A stretch of DNA of 64,000 nt from Salinimonas iocasae (lineage in GTDB: Bacteria; Pseudomonadota; Gammaproteobacteria; Enterobacterales; Alteromonadaceae), in assembly GCF_006228385.1 (NCBI RefSeq), contig NZ_CP039852.1, forward strand, positions 372,001-436,000, read 5' to 3'. The notes under the pieces are model-generated. The model saw only the letters and a program-made list of their open reading frames with translations, had not been told where the DNA came from and ran no database searches. How positions within the stretch are numbered: the stretch's first letter is position 1; every line of letters starts with the position of its first letter. Shown here in pieces: positions 18,959 through 27,707 of this stretch. A program made the position numbers and the translations under genes.

Positions 18959-20278
18959 TTGTTTGACCGTTATGAAGCCGGTGAGCAGGCTGTCCTTGTT
19001 CATGTTAACTTTGCCGACGAAAATTCCAAAGAGGAGCTGGCTGAACTAGAGTTGCTGGTGTCCTCTGCTGGGGTTAATGCCGCGGATGTATTAACCACAT
19101 CCCGTAGTGCCCCTCATGCCAAGTATTTCGTTGGATCCGGAAAGGCAGAAGAAATCGCCGCTGCCGTTAAAGCGCATGATGCCAACGTGGTTATCTTCAA
19201 TCATGCGCTATCGCCTTCTCAGGAGCGAAATCTAGAATCTATCTGCAGATGCCGGGTGCTTGACCGCACCGGCCTCATCTTAGATATCTTTGCCCAGCGC
19301 GCTCGTACGCACGAGGGTAAACTGCAGGTAGAACTCGCCCAGCTTCGACATATTTCAACGCGTCTGATACGCGGCTGGACCCACCTTGAGCGTCAGAAAG
19401 GCGGGATAGGTTTGCGTGGGCCCGGTGAAACGCAGCTGGAAACGGATCGTCGTTTGCTCCGTGGCCGGATAAAATCGATTATTCGTCGGCTGGAAAAAGT
19501 ACAAAGGCAACGTGAACAAGGGCGCCGCTCCCGTAAACGCGCAGAAATTCCTACTGTTTCGCTGGTGGGCTACACCAACGCCGGCAAATCAACACTATTT
19601 AACCAAATAACTGATGCACATGTTTATGCGGCGGATCAGTTGTTTGCTACACTAGACCCTACACTCAGAAAAATCGAATTACAGGATGTTGGCCCTGCTA
19701 TTCTGGCGGACACAGTTGGATTTATCAGGCATCTTCCCCATGATTTGGTCGCGGCATTTAAGGCGACTCTTCAGGAGACACAGGAAGCAGACTTATTGCT
19801 GCATGTTGTGGATGTTTCCGATGCGCGCTACCGGGAAACCATGGATGAAGTTAATGAGGTCCTGGATGAAATCGAGGCTGGTGACAAACAACAGTTACTT
19901 ATCTGTAATAAGATTGATAATCTTGAGGAAGTAAAACCGCGTATAGACAGAGACGATGAAGGCATGCCCATTCGGGTCTGGCTTTCAGCACGCGAGGCAG
20001 TGGGTCTTGAGCTATTAAGTGAAGCACTGACTGAATGTTTGGCGCGCAATATGGTAGATTACACATTGCGTATTCCGCCGGAACATAGTCATCTTCGCGG
20101 TGTATTGTTTGATTTGAATTGTATTGCTGAGGAATCCTACGACACCAACGGTGACTGGATGGTGGAAGTCAGAATGCCTGCAACTGACTGGAACAAGTTG
20201 GAAAAGCGGCTTGATAAGGGGCTGTCTGAATTTGTGGAATACGAAGACACCGTTGCTCAGCACGATAACGATAATTAA
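18959..20278 (+). CDS. hflX: ribosome-associated GTPase HflX
   Basis: 439 residues from a TTG start at 18959, 17 bases after hfq. The N-terminal HflX domain includes GSGKAEEI and the RGPGETQLETDRRLL helix. The G domain has G1 GYTNAGKSTLFN, G3 DTVGFI and G4 NKID. HflX splits stalled or heat-damaged ribosomes. The operon position is standard. Confidence 0.96.
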   Translation: MFDRYEAGEQAVLVHVNFADENSKEELAELELLVSSAGVNAADVLTTSRSAPHAKYFVGSGKAEEIAAAVKAHDANVVIFNHALSPSQERNLESICRCRVLDRTGLILDIFAQRARTHEGKLQVELAQLRHISTRLIRGWTHLERQKGGIGLRGPGETQLETDRRLLRGRIKSIIRRLEKVQRQREQGRRSRKRAEIPTVSLVGYTNAGKSTLFNQITDAHVYAADQLFATLDPTLRKIELQDVGPAILADTVGFIRHLPHDLVAAFKATLQETQEADLLLHVVDVSDARYRETMDEVNEVLDEIEAGDKQQLLICNKIDNLEEVKPRIDRDDEGMPIRVWLSAREAVGLELLSEALTECLARNMVDYTLRIPPEHSHLRGVLFDLNCIAEESYDTNGDWMVEVRMPATDWNKLEKRLDKGLSEFVEYEDTVAQHDNDN

Positions 20279-20313
20279 AAGACTTAATTTAAACCACTTT
20301 ATGGAGTACTAGC

Positions 20314-21465
20314 ATGGCTTGGAATGAGCCGGGTGGCAATAAAAATGACCCCTGGAAAAACCGTGGGGGTAAAGATCAGGGACCACCGGATTTGGACGAT
20401 GTGTTCAAAAACCTGTTTGGTAAATTCAGTAAGGGCGGCGGTAACGGCGGCTCGGGCAAAAGTATGGGCAAACTTGGCATAAGCTTGCTGGTTGGCCTGC
20501 TTGTTGTAATCTGGTTTGTCAGTGGTTTTTATACAATTCGTGAGGCCGAGCGGGGTGTTGTGCTGCGCTTTGGTGAATTCTATACCGAAGTGGAACCTGG
20601 CTTGCGCTGGAAACCAACATTTGTAGATTCTGTTATTCCCGTAGATGTGCAGTCTATTCGTGATCAGGCATCGTCAGGGTCAATGCTGACTGAAGACGAA
20701 AACGTGGTTCGCGTGCAAATGGAAATGCAATATCGCGTGGTTGACCCGTTTCGTTGGACGTTTGCCGTCGAAAACCCGGAAACCAGTCTGAGTCAGGCAC
20801 TTGATAGCGCTATTCGCTACGTAGTGGGTCACTCGGAAATGGATGACGTCTTGACCGATGGTCGTGAAGTTACTCGCCAGCGCGTATGGGAAGAACTTCA
20901 GTCGATAATCGAACCATACAATATGGGCGTTTCTATCATTGATATGAACTTCCGTGATGCACGTCCGCCAGAAGAAGTTAAAGATGCTTTTGATGATGCA
21001 ATTGCTGCACAGGAAGATGAGCAGCGCTTTATTCGTGAAGCCGAAGCTTATGCCAGAGAAATTGAGCCGCGTGCTCGTGGTCGCGCTAATCGGATGAACG
21101 AAGAAGCCCAGGCGTATAAAGAGCAAATCATATTGGAAGCGCAGGGTGAAGTAGCCCGCTTTGAAGAGCTTCTGCCTCAGTATGAACAGGCTCCTCAGGT
21201 TACTCGCGACAGGATTTACCTTGAAACAATGGAAGCGGTTTATGGCAATACCAGTAAGATTCTGGTGGATAGCCAGAATGGTAATTCTATGATGTATTTG
21301 CCACTGGATAAAATCATGAATAGTAGTGGTAACAGTTCTCAGAACTTGAGAAACATGGTGCCAAACCTGCAGGTTCCCGATCTTCAAAACAATGGTCGCG
21401 GTTCAAATAATACCAGTCCAAGTTCAGGGCTACGCAACAGCCGCTTTAACAATGGAGGTGAATAA
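20314..21465 (+). CDS. hflK: FtsH protease modulator HflK
   Basis: 383 residues. A Gly/Asn-rich cytosolic start (about 1-50) precedes one transmembrane helix (LGISLLVGLLVVIWFVSGFY, about 53-72). An SPFH/band 7 domain follows (REAERGVVLRFGEF onward) with a coiled coil near 225-290, and the tail is Asn/Ser-rich. With HflC it builds a large periplasmic cage around FtsH in the inner membrane. Its end is three bases before hflC. Confidence 0.96.
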   Translation: MAWNEPGGNKNDPWKNRGGKDQGPPDLDDVFKNLFGKFSKGGGNGGSGKSMGKLGISLLVGLLVVIWFVSGFYTIREAERGVVLRFGEFYTEVEPGLRWKPTFVDSVIPVDVQSIRDQASSGSMLTEDENVVRVQMEMQYRVVDPFRWTFAVENPETSLSQALDSAIRYVVGHSEMDDVLTDGREVTRQRVWEELQSIIEPYNMGVSIIDMNFRDARPPEEVKDAFDDAIAAQEDEQRFIREAEAYAREIEPRARGRANRMNEEAQAYKEQIILEAQGEVARFEELLPQYEQAPQVTRDRIYLETMEAVYGNTSKILVDSQNGNSMMYLPLDKIMNSSGNSSQNLRNMVPNLQVPDLQNNGRGSNNTSPSSGLRNSRFNNGGE

Positions 21466-21468
21466 GTC

Positions 21469-22359
21469 ATGAAGAATATCGTGATAGTTGTACTTATTCT
21501 GTTAGTCGCATTAGCCTCCGGTTCGCTGTTTGTGGTGCGTGAAGGTGAACGAGCTATTGTCATTCAGTTTGGTAAGGTCCAGCGTGACGACCAGACTGGT
21601 GACACGCGGGTATTTGAGCCTGGCTTGCACCCTAAAATTCCGTTTATTGATTCTGTTAAGAAGCTGGACGCGCGTATTCAGACACTGGATGACGGCGCTG
21701 ATCGTTTCGTTACAGAAGAGAAAAAGGATTTGATTGTTGATTCCTATGTGAAATGGCGTATTGAAGATTTTGCCCGCTATTACCTGTCTACCGGCGGTAA
21801 TAAATTACAGGCAGAAGCGCTGTTAAAGCAGAAGGTTAACAACGGGTTACGCTCAGAATTTGGTACCCGAACCATTAAGCAAATTGTATCCGGCGAGCGC
21901 TCGGCATTGATGGACCAGGCGATGCAGCAGGCATCTACATCGTCAGATGAACTGGGTATTGAGATTGTCGATGTACGCGTTAAGCAGATAAACCTGCCAA
22001 CGGAAGTCAGTAATTCAATCTTCCAGCGTATGCGTGCTGAGCGTGCGGCCGTAGCCAGAGAGCACCGTTCTGAAGGTCAGGAGCAGGCTGAGGTCATTCG
22101 CGCAGATATTGATGCCAAAGTAACGGTAATGCTGGCCGATGCTGAGCGTAATGCACGTCAGGTTCGCGGTGAAGGTGATGCACTCGCGGCGCAGATATAT
22201 GCCTCTGCGTATTCAAAGAATGCTGACTTCTATAGCTTCCTGCGTAGTATGGATGCCTACAGAAACAGCTTCGACTCAAAACAGGATATTCTTGTTGTTG
22301 AGCCTGACAGCGAATTCTTCCGCTATATGAATAGTAGCGAAGGGCGTAGAGATAACTAA
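21469..22359 (+). CDS. hflC: FtsH protease modulator HflC
   Basis: 296 residues. An N-terminal membrane helix (IVIVVLILLVALASGSLFVV) is followed by an SPFH domain with EGERAIVIQFGKV and a coiled coil with RAERAAVAREHRSEGQEQAE. It is shorter than the 334-residue E. coli HflC. It ends the nnr-hflC operon; a clear terminator follows 17 bases later. Confidence 0.96.
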   Translation: MKNIVIVVLILLVALASGSLFVVREGERAIVIQFGKVQRDDQTGDTRVFEPGLHPKIPFIDSVKKLDARIQTLDDGADRFVTEEKKDLIVDSYVKWRIEDFARYYLSTGGNKLQAEALLKQKVNNGLRSEFGTRTIKQIVSGERSALMDQAMQQASTSSDELGIEIVDVRVKQINLPTEVSNSIFQRMRAERAAVAREHRSEGQEQAEVIRADIDAKVTVMLADAERNARQVRGEGDALAAQIYASAYSKNADFYSFLRSMDAYRNSFDSKQDILVVEPDSEFFRYMNSSEGRRDN

Positions 22360-22375
22360 GCGTTAATACATTGAA

Positions 22376-22402
22376 AAAACCAGCCTGGCGGCTGGTTTTT
22401 TT
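22376..22402 (+). terminator. rho-independent terminator of the hflKC operon
   Basis: A perfect stem ACCAGCC / GGCTGGT with loop TGGC is followed by seven Ts. An A-run precedes it. Confidence 0.88.
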
Positions 22403-22715
22403 ATGTCACCTTGCCGCTAGTCGGACTGACTTTGCCCTACGTTAACTGTTAGGAATTTCCAAACTGCTTACATAATGGACGCCAGCGTGTTTGTTTAACA
22501 AGCCAGTGAGCAGCTCCTGCCTCAACGGTTAGCCATAAATTCTGCTTTTACGCAACGCTAAATATTTGAAAACTGGTCGCAGGTAACGTTTTTTTCACAA
22601 AATGTGCGTCAGGCCCTGCTTTACGCTACAATCGCCTCTCAAAAAAAGATGTCAAACCGTTGTGTGCTGAGCCTGTAGTGTGGAGTCACAGCGAATTAAA
22701 GCCAGAGGTATCAGT
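22403..22715 (+). other. intergenic stretch before the AbgT-family gene
   Basis: No gene is seen. A possible -10 box TACAAT lies about 85 bases before the chosen start, with no convincing -35 box. No palindrome longer than about six bases stands out. It probably holds only the promoter and 5' leader of the transporter gene. Confidence 0.5.
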
Positions 22716-24314
22716 TTGTCTTCTAATCAATCTCAAACACGTTCTGCTTACGAAGAGCAGGCGCAGGGCGGGCTGTTCGCCCGATTTCTGAGTACGGTCG
22801 AGTGGCTGGGGAATCTTCTGCCGCATCCGGTAACCCTGTTTGCAATCCTTGCGGTAGGTATTGTTTTTATCAGCGGTATATTAGGGTATTTCGATATAGC
22901 AGTTGCCGATCCCCGCCCCGAAGGAGCCAGCGGTCGTAGTGCAGATGGGGTTATCAGTGTCGTGTCGCTGATGAGCGCAGAAGGGCTTCAGCGTATTGTC
23001 ACCAACCTGGTGACTAACTTCACCGGTTTTGCACCGTTGGGCACAGTATTGGTGGCTTTGCTGGGTGTCTCAGTAGCAGAACACTCAGGTATGTTGTCGG
23101 CTGCCATGCGCGGTCTGGTTATGAATGCCCCTAAAAAGGTCGTTACCTTTGCCATCGTGTTCGCGGGTATTGTTTCTAACACCGCCTCTGAGCTCGGCTA
23201 TGTCGTACTTATTCCGCTTGCCGCCATGATATTCCACTCTTTGGGTCGACACCCGCTGGCCGGACTGGCAGCAGCATTTGCCGGTGTATCGGCAGGTTAC
23301 AGTGCTAACCTTTTACTGGGAACAGTTGACCCGCTTTTGTCCGGAATAACCGAAGCGGCCGCTCAGATGATTGACCCGGAATATGTGGTAGGGCCGGAAG
23401 TGAACTGGTACTTCATGTTTATCAGTACCTTTGTGGTGGCCATTATGGGCGCGATTGTTACGGACAAAATAGTAGAGCCCAGACTGGGAAAATTTGATGA
23501 ATCTCACGCCCCTGCAGGTCTTGAAAAGCAACAGATGGACCCGCCGACAAGGCAAGAGAAGAAAGCACTGGCGTGGGCGGGCGTATCGTTTCTCGTTACC
23601 TGCGCAATACTGGCACTTACCGTTGTTCCTGAGTGGGGCATTCTACGCAACCCGGAAACGGGTGAAGTGCAAAACAGCCCGTTTCTCAAAGGTATCGTTG
23701 CATTTATTTTTATCACCTTCGCGATTCCCGGCTTTGTTTACGGGCGTATTGCCGGCACCATGAAAAATGATAAAGATATTATTGATGCGATGTCGAAAAG
23801 CATGGGCTCTATGGGCCTTTACATCACACTGGTATTTTTTGCAGCGCAATTTGTGGCGTTCTTTAAATGGACGAATCTGGGTACAGTACTGGCAGTTAAA
23901 GGTGCAGCACTGTTGCAGTCTGTCGGTCTGGATGGACCCTCGGTCTTTATCCTGTTCATCCTAATGTGCGGTATGGTCAACTTGTCTTTAGGCAGCGCAT
24001 CTGCCCAGTGGGCCGTGACAGCGCCTATATTTGTGCCAATGCTGATGTTATTGGGTTATGCACCGGAAGTGATTCAGGCTGCTTATCGTATCGGCGACTC
24101 AGTGACTAACGTTATTTCACCAATGATGAGTTACTTTGGACTGATTCTGGCCATGGCCGCCCGATACCGTAAAGACCTGGGGATGGGCACGCTTATCGCC
24201 ATGATGCTGCCATATACCATGGTGTTTATTGTCGGCTGGGGTCTTCTTTTCTTCATCTGGGTATTCTTGCTTGGGATGCCGGTAGGCCCAGGAGCCGCAA
24301 CATACTACGGTTAA
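22716..24314 (+). CDS. AbgT-family transporter (p-aminobenzoyl-glutamate/antibiotic exporter type)
   Basis: 532 residues from TTG 22716. This start is preferred over the in-frame GTG at 22680 because AGAGG lies seven bases upstream. About a dozen hydrophobic segments alternate with short loops. AbgT landmarks are VEWLGNLLPHPVTLFA, NFTGFAPLGTVLVALLG, SNTASELGYVVLIPLAAMIF, GYSANLLLGTVDPLL, GSASAQWAVTAPIFVPMLML and IGDSVTNVISPMMSYF. E. coli AbgT imports p-aminobenzoyl-glutamate, while MtrF-like members export sulfonamides; sequence cannot separate these roles. No abgA/abgB peptidase genes are adjacent, so the import pathway is not supported by context. Confidence 0.92.
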   Translation: MSSNQSQTRSAYEEQAQGGLFARFLSTVEWLGNLLPHPVTLFAILAVGIVFISGILGYFDIAVADPRPEGASGRSADGVISVVSLMSAEGLQRIVTNLVTNFTGFAPLGTVLVALLGVSVAEHSGMLSAAMRGLVMNAPKKVVTFAIVFAGIVSNTASELGYVVLIPLAAMIFHSLGRHPLAGLAAAFAGVSAGYSANLLLGTVDPLLSGITEAAAQMIDPEYVVGPEVNWYFMFISTFVVAIMGAIVTDKIVEPRLGKFDESHAPAGLEKQQMDPPTRQEKKALAWAGVSFLVTCAILALTVVPEWGILRNPETGEVQNSPFLKGIVAFIFITFAIPGFVYGRIAGTMKNDKDIIDAMSKSMGSMGLYITLVFFAAQFVAFFKWTNLGTVLAVKGAALLQSVGLDGPSVFILFILMCGMVNLSLGSASAQWAVTAPIFVPMLMLLGYAPEVIQAAYRIGDSVTNVISPMMSYFGLILAMAARYRKDLGMGTLIAMMLPYTMVFIVGWGLLFFIWVFLLGMPVGPGAATYYG

Positions 24315-24318
24315 CTTA

Positions 24319-24345
24319 AAAGGCAGCCCTCGGCTGCCTTTTTTT
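24319..24345 (+). terminator. rho-independent terminator after the AbgT-family gene
   Basis: The stem AAGGCAGCC / GGCTGCCTT has a CTC loop and is followed by a T-run. Confidence 0.88.
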
Positions 24346-24429
24346 GTAAATGTTTAACGATCAAAACATGTCGTCTGGCGGTATAATCTTGCTACGACAA
24401 AACTCATATTCGTCAACAGGTTAAATGTT

Positions 24430-25509
24430 ATGAAGTATAAGGGAACGGAAAATTTTTCTCACAGTCAGCCGGACAGACTGGGCGTATTGATCACCAATCT
24501 GGGAACGCCGGATAGTCCTACTTCCTCAGCACTGCGTCCTTATCTTAAGCAATTCTTGTCTGACCCGCGAGTGGTTGAAGTTCCCCGGTTTATCTGGTGG
24601 TTTATTCTTAATGGCGTCATTTTGAACATTCGTCCGAGCCGCTCTGCCAAGGCGTACGCCAGCGTGTGGACAGATGAGGGGTCGCCACTACTGGCAATAA
24701 CAAAAGCGCAGCACAGTGCTCTGGCTTCGCGATGCGAAGCTGAATACGGAGAAGATGTAGTTGTCGATTTTGCAATGCGCTACGGTAACCCTTCTATTGA
24801 TGCTGCTATCGACAGACTAATGGCAAAAGGGGTGAGAAAAGTCGTCGTTTTGCCGTTATATCCACAATATTGTGCCTCTACCACGGCATCTACTTTCGAT
24901 GCTATTGCAAGTGACTTTACCTCTCGCCGCTGGATACCAGAACTTCGTTTTGTCACTCAGTATCATGACCACCCGGCGTATATTCGTGCGCTGGCAGACA
25001 AAGTTCGTGACCACTGGGAAAAGCACGGACGCGCAGATAAGTTGCTCATGTCATATCACGGTATACCTAAACGTTATCTGCTTAACGGCGACCCCTATCA
25101 CTGTCAGTGCTACAAAACCTCCCGTCTTTTAGCCGAAGCTCTGTCACTGAACGATGACGACTATATGACAACATTTCAGTCGCGTTTTGGTCGGGAAGAG
25201 TGGTTACAGCCGTATACGGATGAAACAATGAAAGCCTTGCCTAAAAACGGTGTAACTTCCGTTCAGGTAATTTGCCCGGGTTTTTCAGCAGATTGTCTTG
25301 AAACCATCGAGGAAATCGGCGAGGAAAACAGGGAGTACTTCATGCATGCCGGCGGTAAACGCTACGAATATATCGAAGCGTTGAACAGTGACGAGAACCA
25401 TATTGATATGCTCTTTTCATTAATAAAGCAGAATTTGCACGGTTGGTCAGCGACACATGAAAACTCTCAGCGGGCGGAGCGGGCAAAACAGCTTGGAGCA
25501 ACTCAATGA
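24430..25509 (+). CDS. hemH: ferrochelatase
   Basis: 359 residues. Conserved blocks are GVLITNLGTPDSP, AMRYGNPSI, VLPLYPQYCASTTAS, MSYHGIPKRY with the catalytic His, and CPGFSADCLETIEEI with the catalytic Glu. It inserts Fe2+ into protoporphyrin IX at the membrane, the last step of heme synthesis. Its stop overlaps the start of the DUF4112 gene (ATGA), so the two are co-translated. Confidence 0.97.
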   Translation: MKYKGTENFSHSQPDRLGVLITNLGTPDSPTSSALRPYLKQFLSDPRVVEVPRFIWWFILNGVILNIRPSRSAKAYASVWTDEGSPLLAITKAQHSALASRCEAEYGEDVVVDFAMRYGNPSIDAAIDRLMAKGVRKVVVLPLYPQYCASTTASTFDAIASDFTSRRWIPELRFVTQYHDHPAYIRALADKVRDHWEKHGRADKLLMSYHGIPKRYLLNGDPYHCQCYKTSRLLAEALSLNDDDYMTTFQSRFGREEWLQPYTDETMKALPKNGVTSVQVICPGFSADCLETIEEIGEENREYFMHAGGKRYEYIEALNSDENHIDMLFSLIKQNLHGWSATHENSQRAERAKQLGATQ

Positions 25510-25922
25510 CATCATCCCCGCAGATACCGCACAACCTGCAAAAGGCCCAGCGCCTTGCAAACACCATGGATTCGGCGTTCAGGATCCCGGGTATTGGTTA
25601 CCGCATCGGGCTGGATGGAATAATTGGTCTTATTCCGGGTATTGGTGACGTCATAACGGTTGCCATTGCCGCCAGAATCGTCCACCTGGGCCATAAAATG
25701 GGCATGTCCAAAGCGCTAATAAGTAAAATGCTGCGCAATATCGTACTGGATTTTCTGCTTGGCGCCGTGCCACTGGTGGGAGACGTTGCAGATTTCTTTT
25801 TCAAGGCAAACAAGCGTAACGTTAAAGCCATGGAAAAGTGGTGGTTATCACAAAACGAGCAGGACATTCGCAGCAATACTAGTGCGCAGCTGGACGAGTG
25901 GGAGCAAAGCCAGCGCACGTAA
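25506..25922 (+). CDS. DUF4112 family small membrane protein
   Basis: 138 residues. The family pattern is clear: IPGIGYRIGLDGIIGLIPGIGDVI with a mirrored LLGAVPLVGDVADFFFKANKRN later. Two Gly/Pro-rich hydrophobic hairpins (about 28-55 and 80-100) suggest membrane association. No function is established for this family. The four-base overlap with hemH ties it to heme synthesis in this organism, but that link is inference. Confidence 0.85.
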   Translation: MTSSPQIPHNLQKAQRLANTMDSAFRIPGIGYRIGLDGIIGLIPGIGDVITVAIAARIVHLGHKMGMSKALISKMLRNIVLDFLLGAVPLVGDVADFFFKANKRNVKAMEKWWLSQNEQDIRSNTSAQLDEWEQSQRT

Positions 25923-26051
25923 GTGACGACCGGCAGGTGGCATGCCTGCTAATCTCGCTGTACAACTAATCGCTTTTATCTAAGCAGCCGTAGCCATTAT
26001 CACGCAGCTCTTTGCGCAACTCTCGCATAATGAAAAGGAGCAAGATAACGG

Positions 26052-27695
26052 ATGAAAGCCTCAGACCTGTTCGTCAAAGCGCTGGAAGCAGAAGGTGTTG
26101 AATACATCTTCGGTATCCCCGGCGAAGAAAATCTCGATCTTCTTGAATCACTACGAACATCTTCAATTAAACTGGTTCTGACCCGCCATGAGCAGGGTGC
26201 AGGATTTATGGCAGCAACCTACGGGCGCCTGACCGGAAAAGTCGGTGTATGTCTGTCCACGCTGGGCCCCGGCGCAACCAATCTTGTTACACCCGCTGCA
26301 TATGCACAATTAGGTGCCATGCCCATGCTTATGATCACCGGGCAAAAGCCGATTAAAACCTCAAAACAAGGGCGCTTTCAGGTTATTGATGTGGTGGACA
26401 TGCTTCGTCCCATCACTAAATACACCACGCAGGTGGTCAGTGGAGAGCGAATTCCTTCGGTCGTGCGCGAAGCTTTCAGAATTGCACACGAAGAACGTCC
26501 CGGCGCTGTTCACATCGAATTACCCGAAGATATTGCGGCAGAAAATACTTCAACGCCGTTAATCGAGCCGAGCCTTTCACGTCGCCCCATCGCTGAATAC
26601 AAAGCAATTAACCGGGCGGTTGAAATGATTGAGCAGGCCACATCGCCGCTCCTGCTGATTGGCGCAGGCGCGAACCGCAAACTTACCGCCAAAATGCTAC
26701 GTCAGTTTGTTGATAAAACAGGTATCCCTTTTGTCACTACGCAAATGGGTAAAGGGGTACTGAATGAAAGTGACCCCTTGTTTGCAGGTAATACCGCACT
26801 ATCAGATGGCGACTTTGTGCACCGCGCAATTGATCGCGCCGACCTTATTATAAATGTCGGTCATGATGTGGTAGAGAAGCCACCATTTTTCATGCATCCC
26901 GATGAAGAGCAAAAGGTCATTCATATCAACTTTGACTCTGCCGCGGTCGACCCCGTGTACTTTCCGCAGTTAGAAGTCGTCGGTGATATTGCTAATAGTA
27001 TCTGGCAAATAAAAGAAGATTTGATACCTCAGGAAAGCTGGAAGCTGGACTTCTACAAAGATGTTCATGATGCCTATGTTAAGCACAGAACAGTGGCCGA
27101 AGATGATGACCGTTTCCCTGTTTTACCTGAGCGTTTTGTAAGAGATGTAAGAAAAGTCATGCCTGAGAATGGCATCGTGACGCTGGATAACGGCGTGTAC
27201 AAGATCTGGTTTGCCAGAAACTATCCCGCCTATTCCCCCAACACACTCTTGCTGGACAATGCGCTTGCAAGTATGGGAGCCGGGTTACCTTCTGCTATTG
27301 GCGCCAAGCTGGTACATCCCGATGTGCCGGTAGTCAGCGTATGCGGTGATGGGGGCTTCATGATGAATAGTCAGGAGCTGGAGACTGCTGTTCGTCTGAA
27401 TCTCGACCTTGTAGTCATTGTACTGCGGGATGACGCTTACGGAATGATTAAGTGGAAGCAGTCGCACATGCAGCTGGACAACTTTGGCCTGGATTATGGT
27501 AACCCGGACCTGGTCAGTTATGCACAGTCTTATGGAGCACAAGGCTGGCGCATAGAGCAAACCGGTGAGGTGGCCTCTACGCTCAAACATTGCCTGGAAA
27601 CTCCCGGTGTCCATCTTATCGACTGCCCGGTCGACTATAGCCTCAATGATGAAACACTGAATCGTACAATCAAAGAATTAAGCGACAAGCTTTAA
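26052..27695 (+). CDS. acetolactate synthase-like thiamine-diphosphate enzyme (large subunit type)
   Basis: 547 residues. All three ThDP-enzyme domains are present. The Pyr domain has GIPGEENLDLLESL and the catalytic Glu47 in TRHEQGAGFMA. The central domain is TPP_M-like. The PP domain has GDGGFMMNSQELETA. The usual metal-ligand Asn of the second ThDP motif is Asp here (VLRDDAYGMI), as in catabolic AlsS enzymes. No regulatory small subunit gene (ilvH/ilvN) is beside it, so a biosynthetic valine role is less likely than a catabolic or specialised one. An aldehyde dehydrogenase follows after 12 bases. The true product (acetolactate, or another carboligation or decarboxylation product) cannot be read from sequence. 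Confidence 0.88.
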   Translation: MKASDLFVKALEAEGVEYIFGIPGEENLDLLESLRTSSIKLVLTRHEQGAGFMAATYGRLTGKVGVCLSTLGPGATNLVTPAAYAQLGAMPMLMITGQKPIKTSKQGRFQVIDVVDMLRPITKYTTQVVSGERIPSVVREAFRIAHEERPGAVHIELPEDIAAENTSTPLIEPSLSRRPIAEYKAINRAVEMIEQATSPLLLIGAGANRKLTAKMLRQFVDKTGIPFVTTQMGKGVLNESDPLFAGNTALSDGDFVHRAIDRADLIINVGHDVVEKPPFFMHPDEEQKVIHINFDSAAVDPVYFPQLEVVGDIANSIWQIKEDLIPQESWKLDFYKDVHDAYVKHRTVAEDDDRFPVLPERFVRDVRKVMPENGIVTLDNGVYKIWFARNYPAYSPNTLLLDNALASMGAGLPSAIGAKLVHPDVPVVSVCGDGGFMMNSQELETAVRLNLDLVVIVLRDDAYGMIKWKQSHMQLDNFGLDYGNPDLVSYAQSYGAQGWRIEQTGEVASTLKHCLETPGVHLIDCPVDYSLNDETLNRTIKELSDKL

Positions 27696-27707
27696 GGAGC
27701 TTCGATA

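Noticed and set aside
20680..21387. Long open frame of 235 codons opposite hflK
   Set aside because: It is wholly inside a well-supported gene, has no recognisable motif, and follows from the codon bias of hflK.
25930..25950. GCAGG/CCTGC hairpin after the DUF4112 gene
   Set aside because: No T-run follows, and the stem is short; it may be chance.
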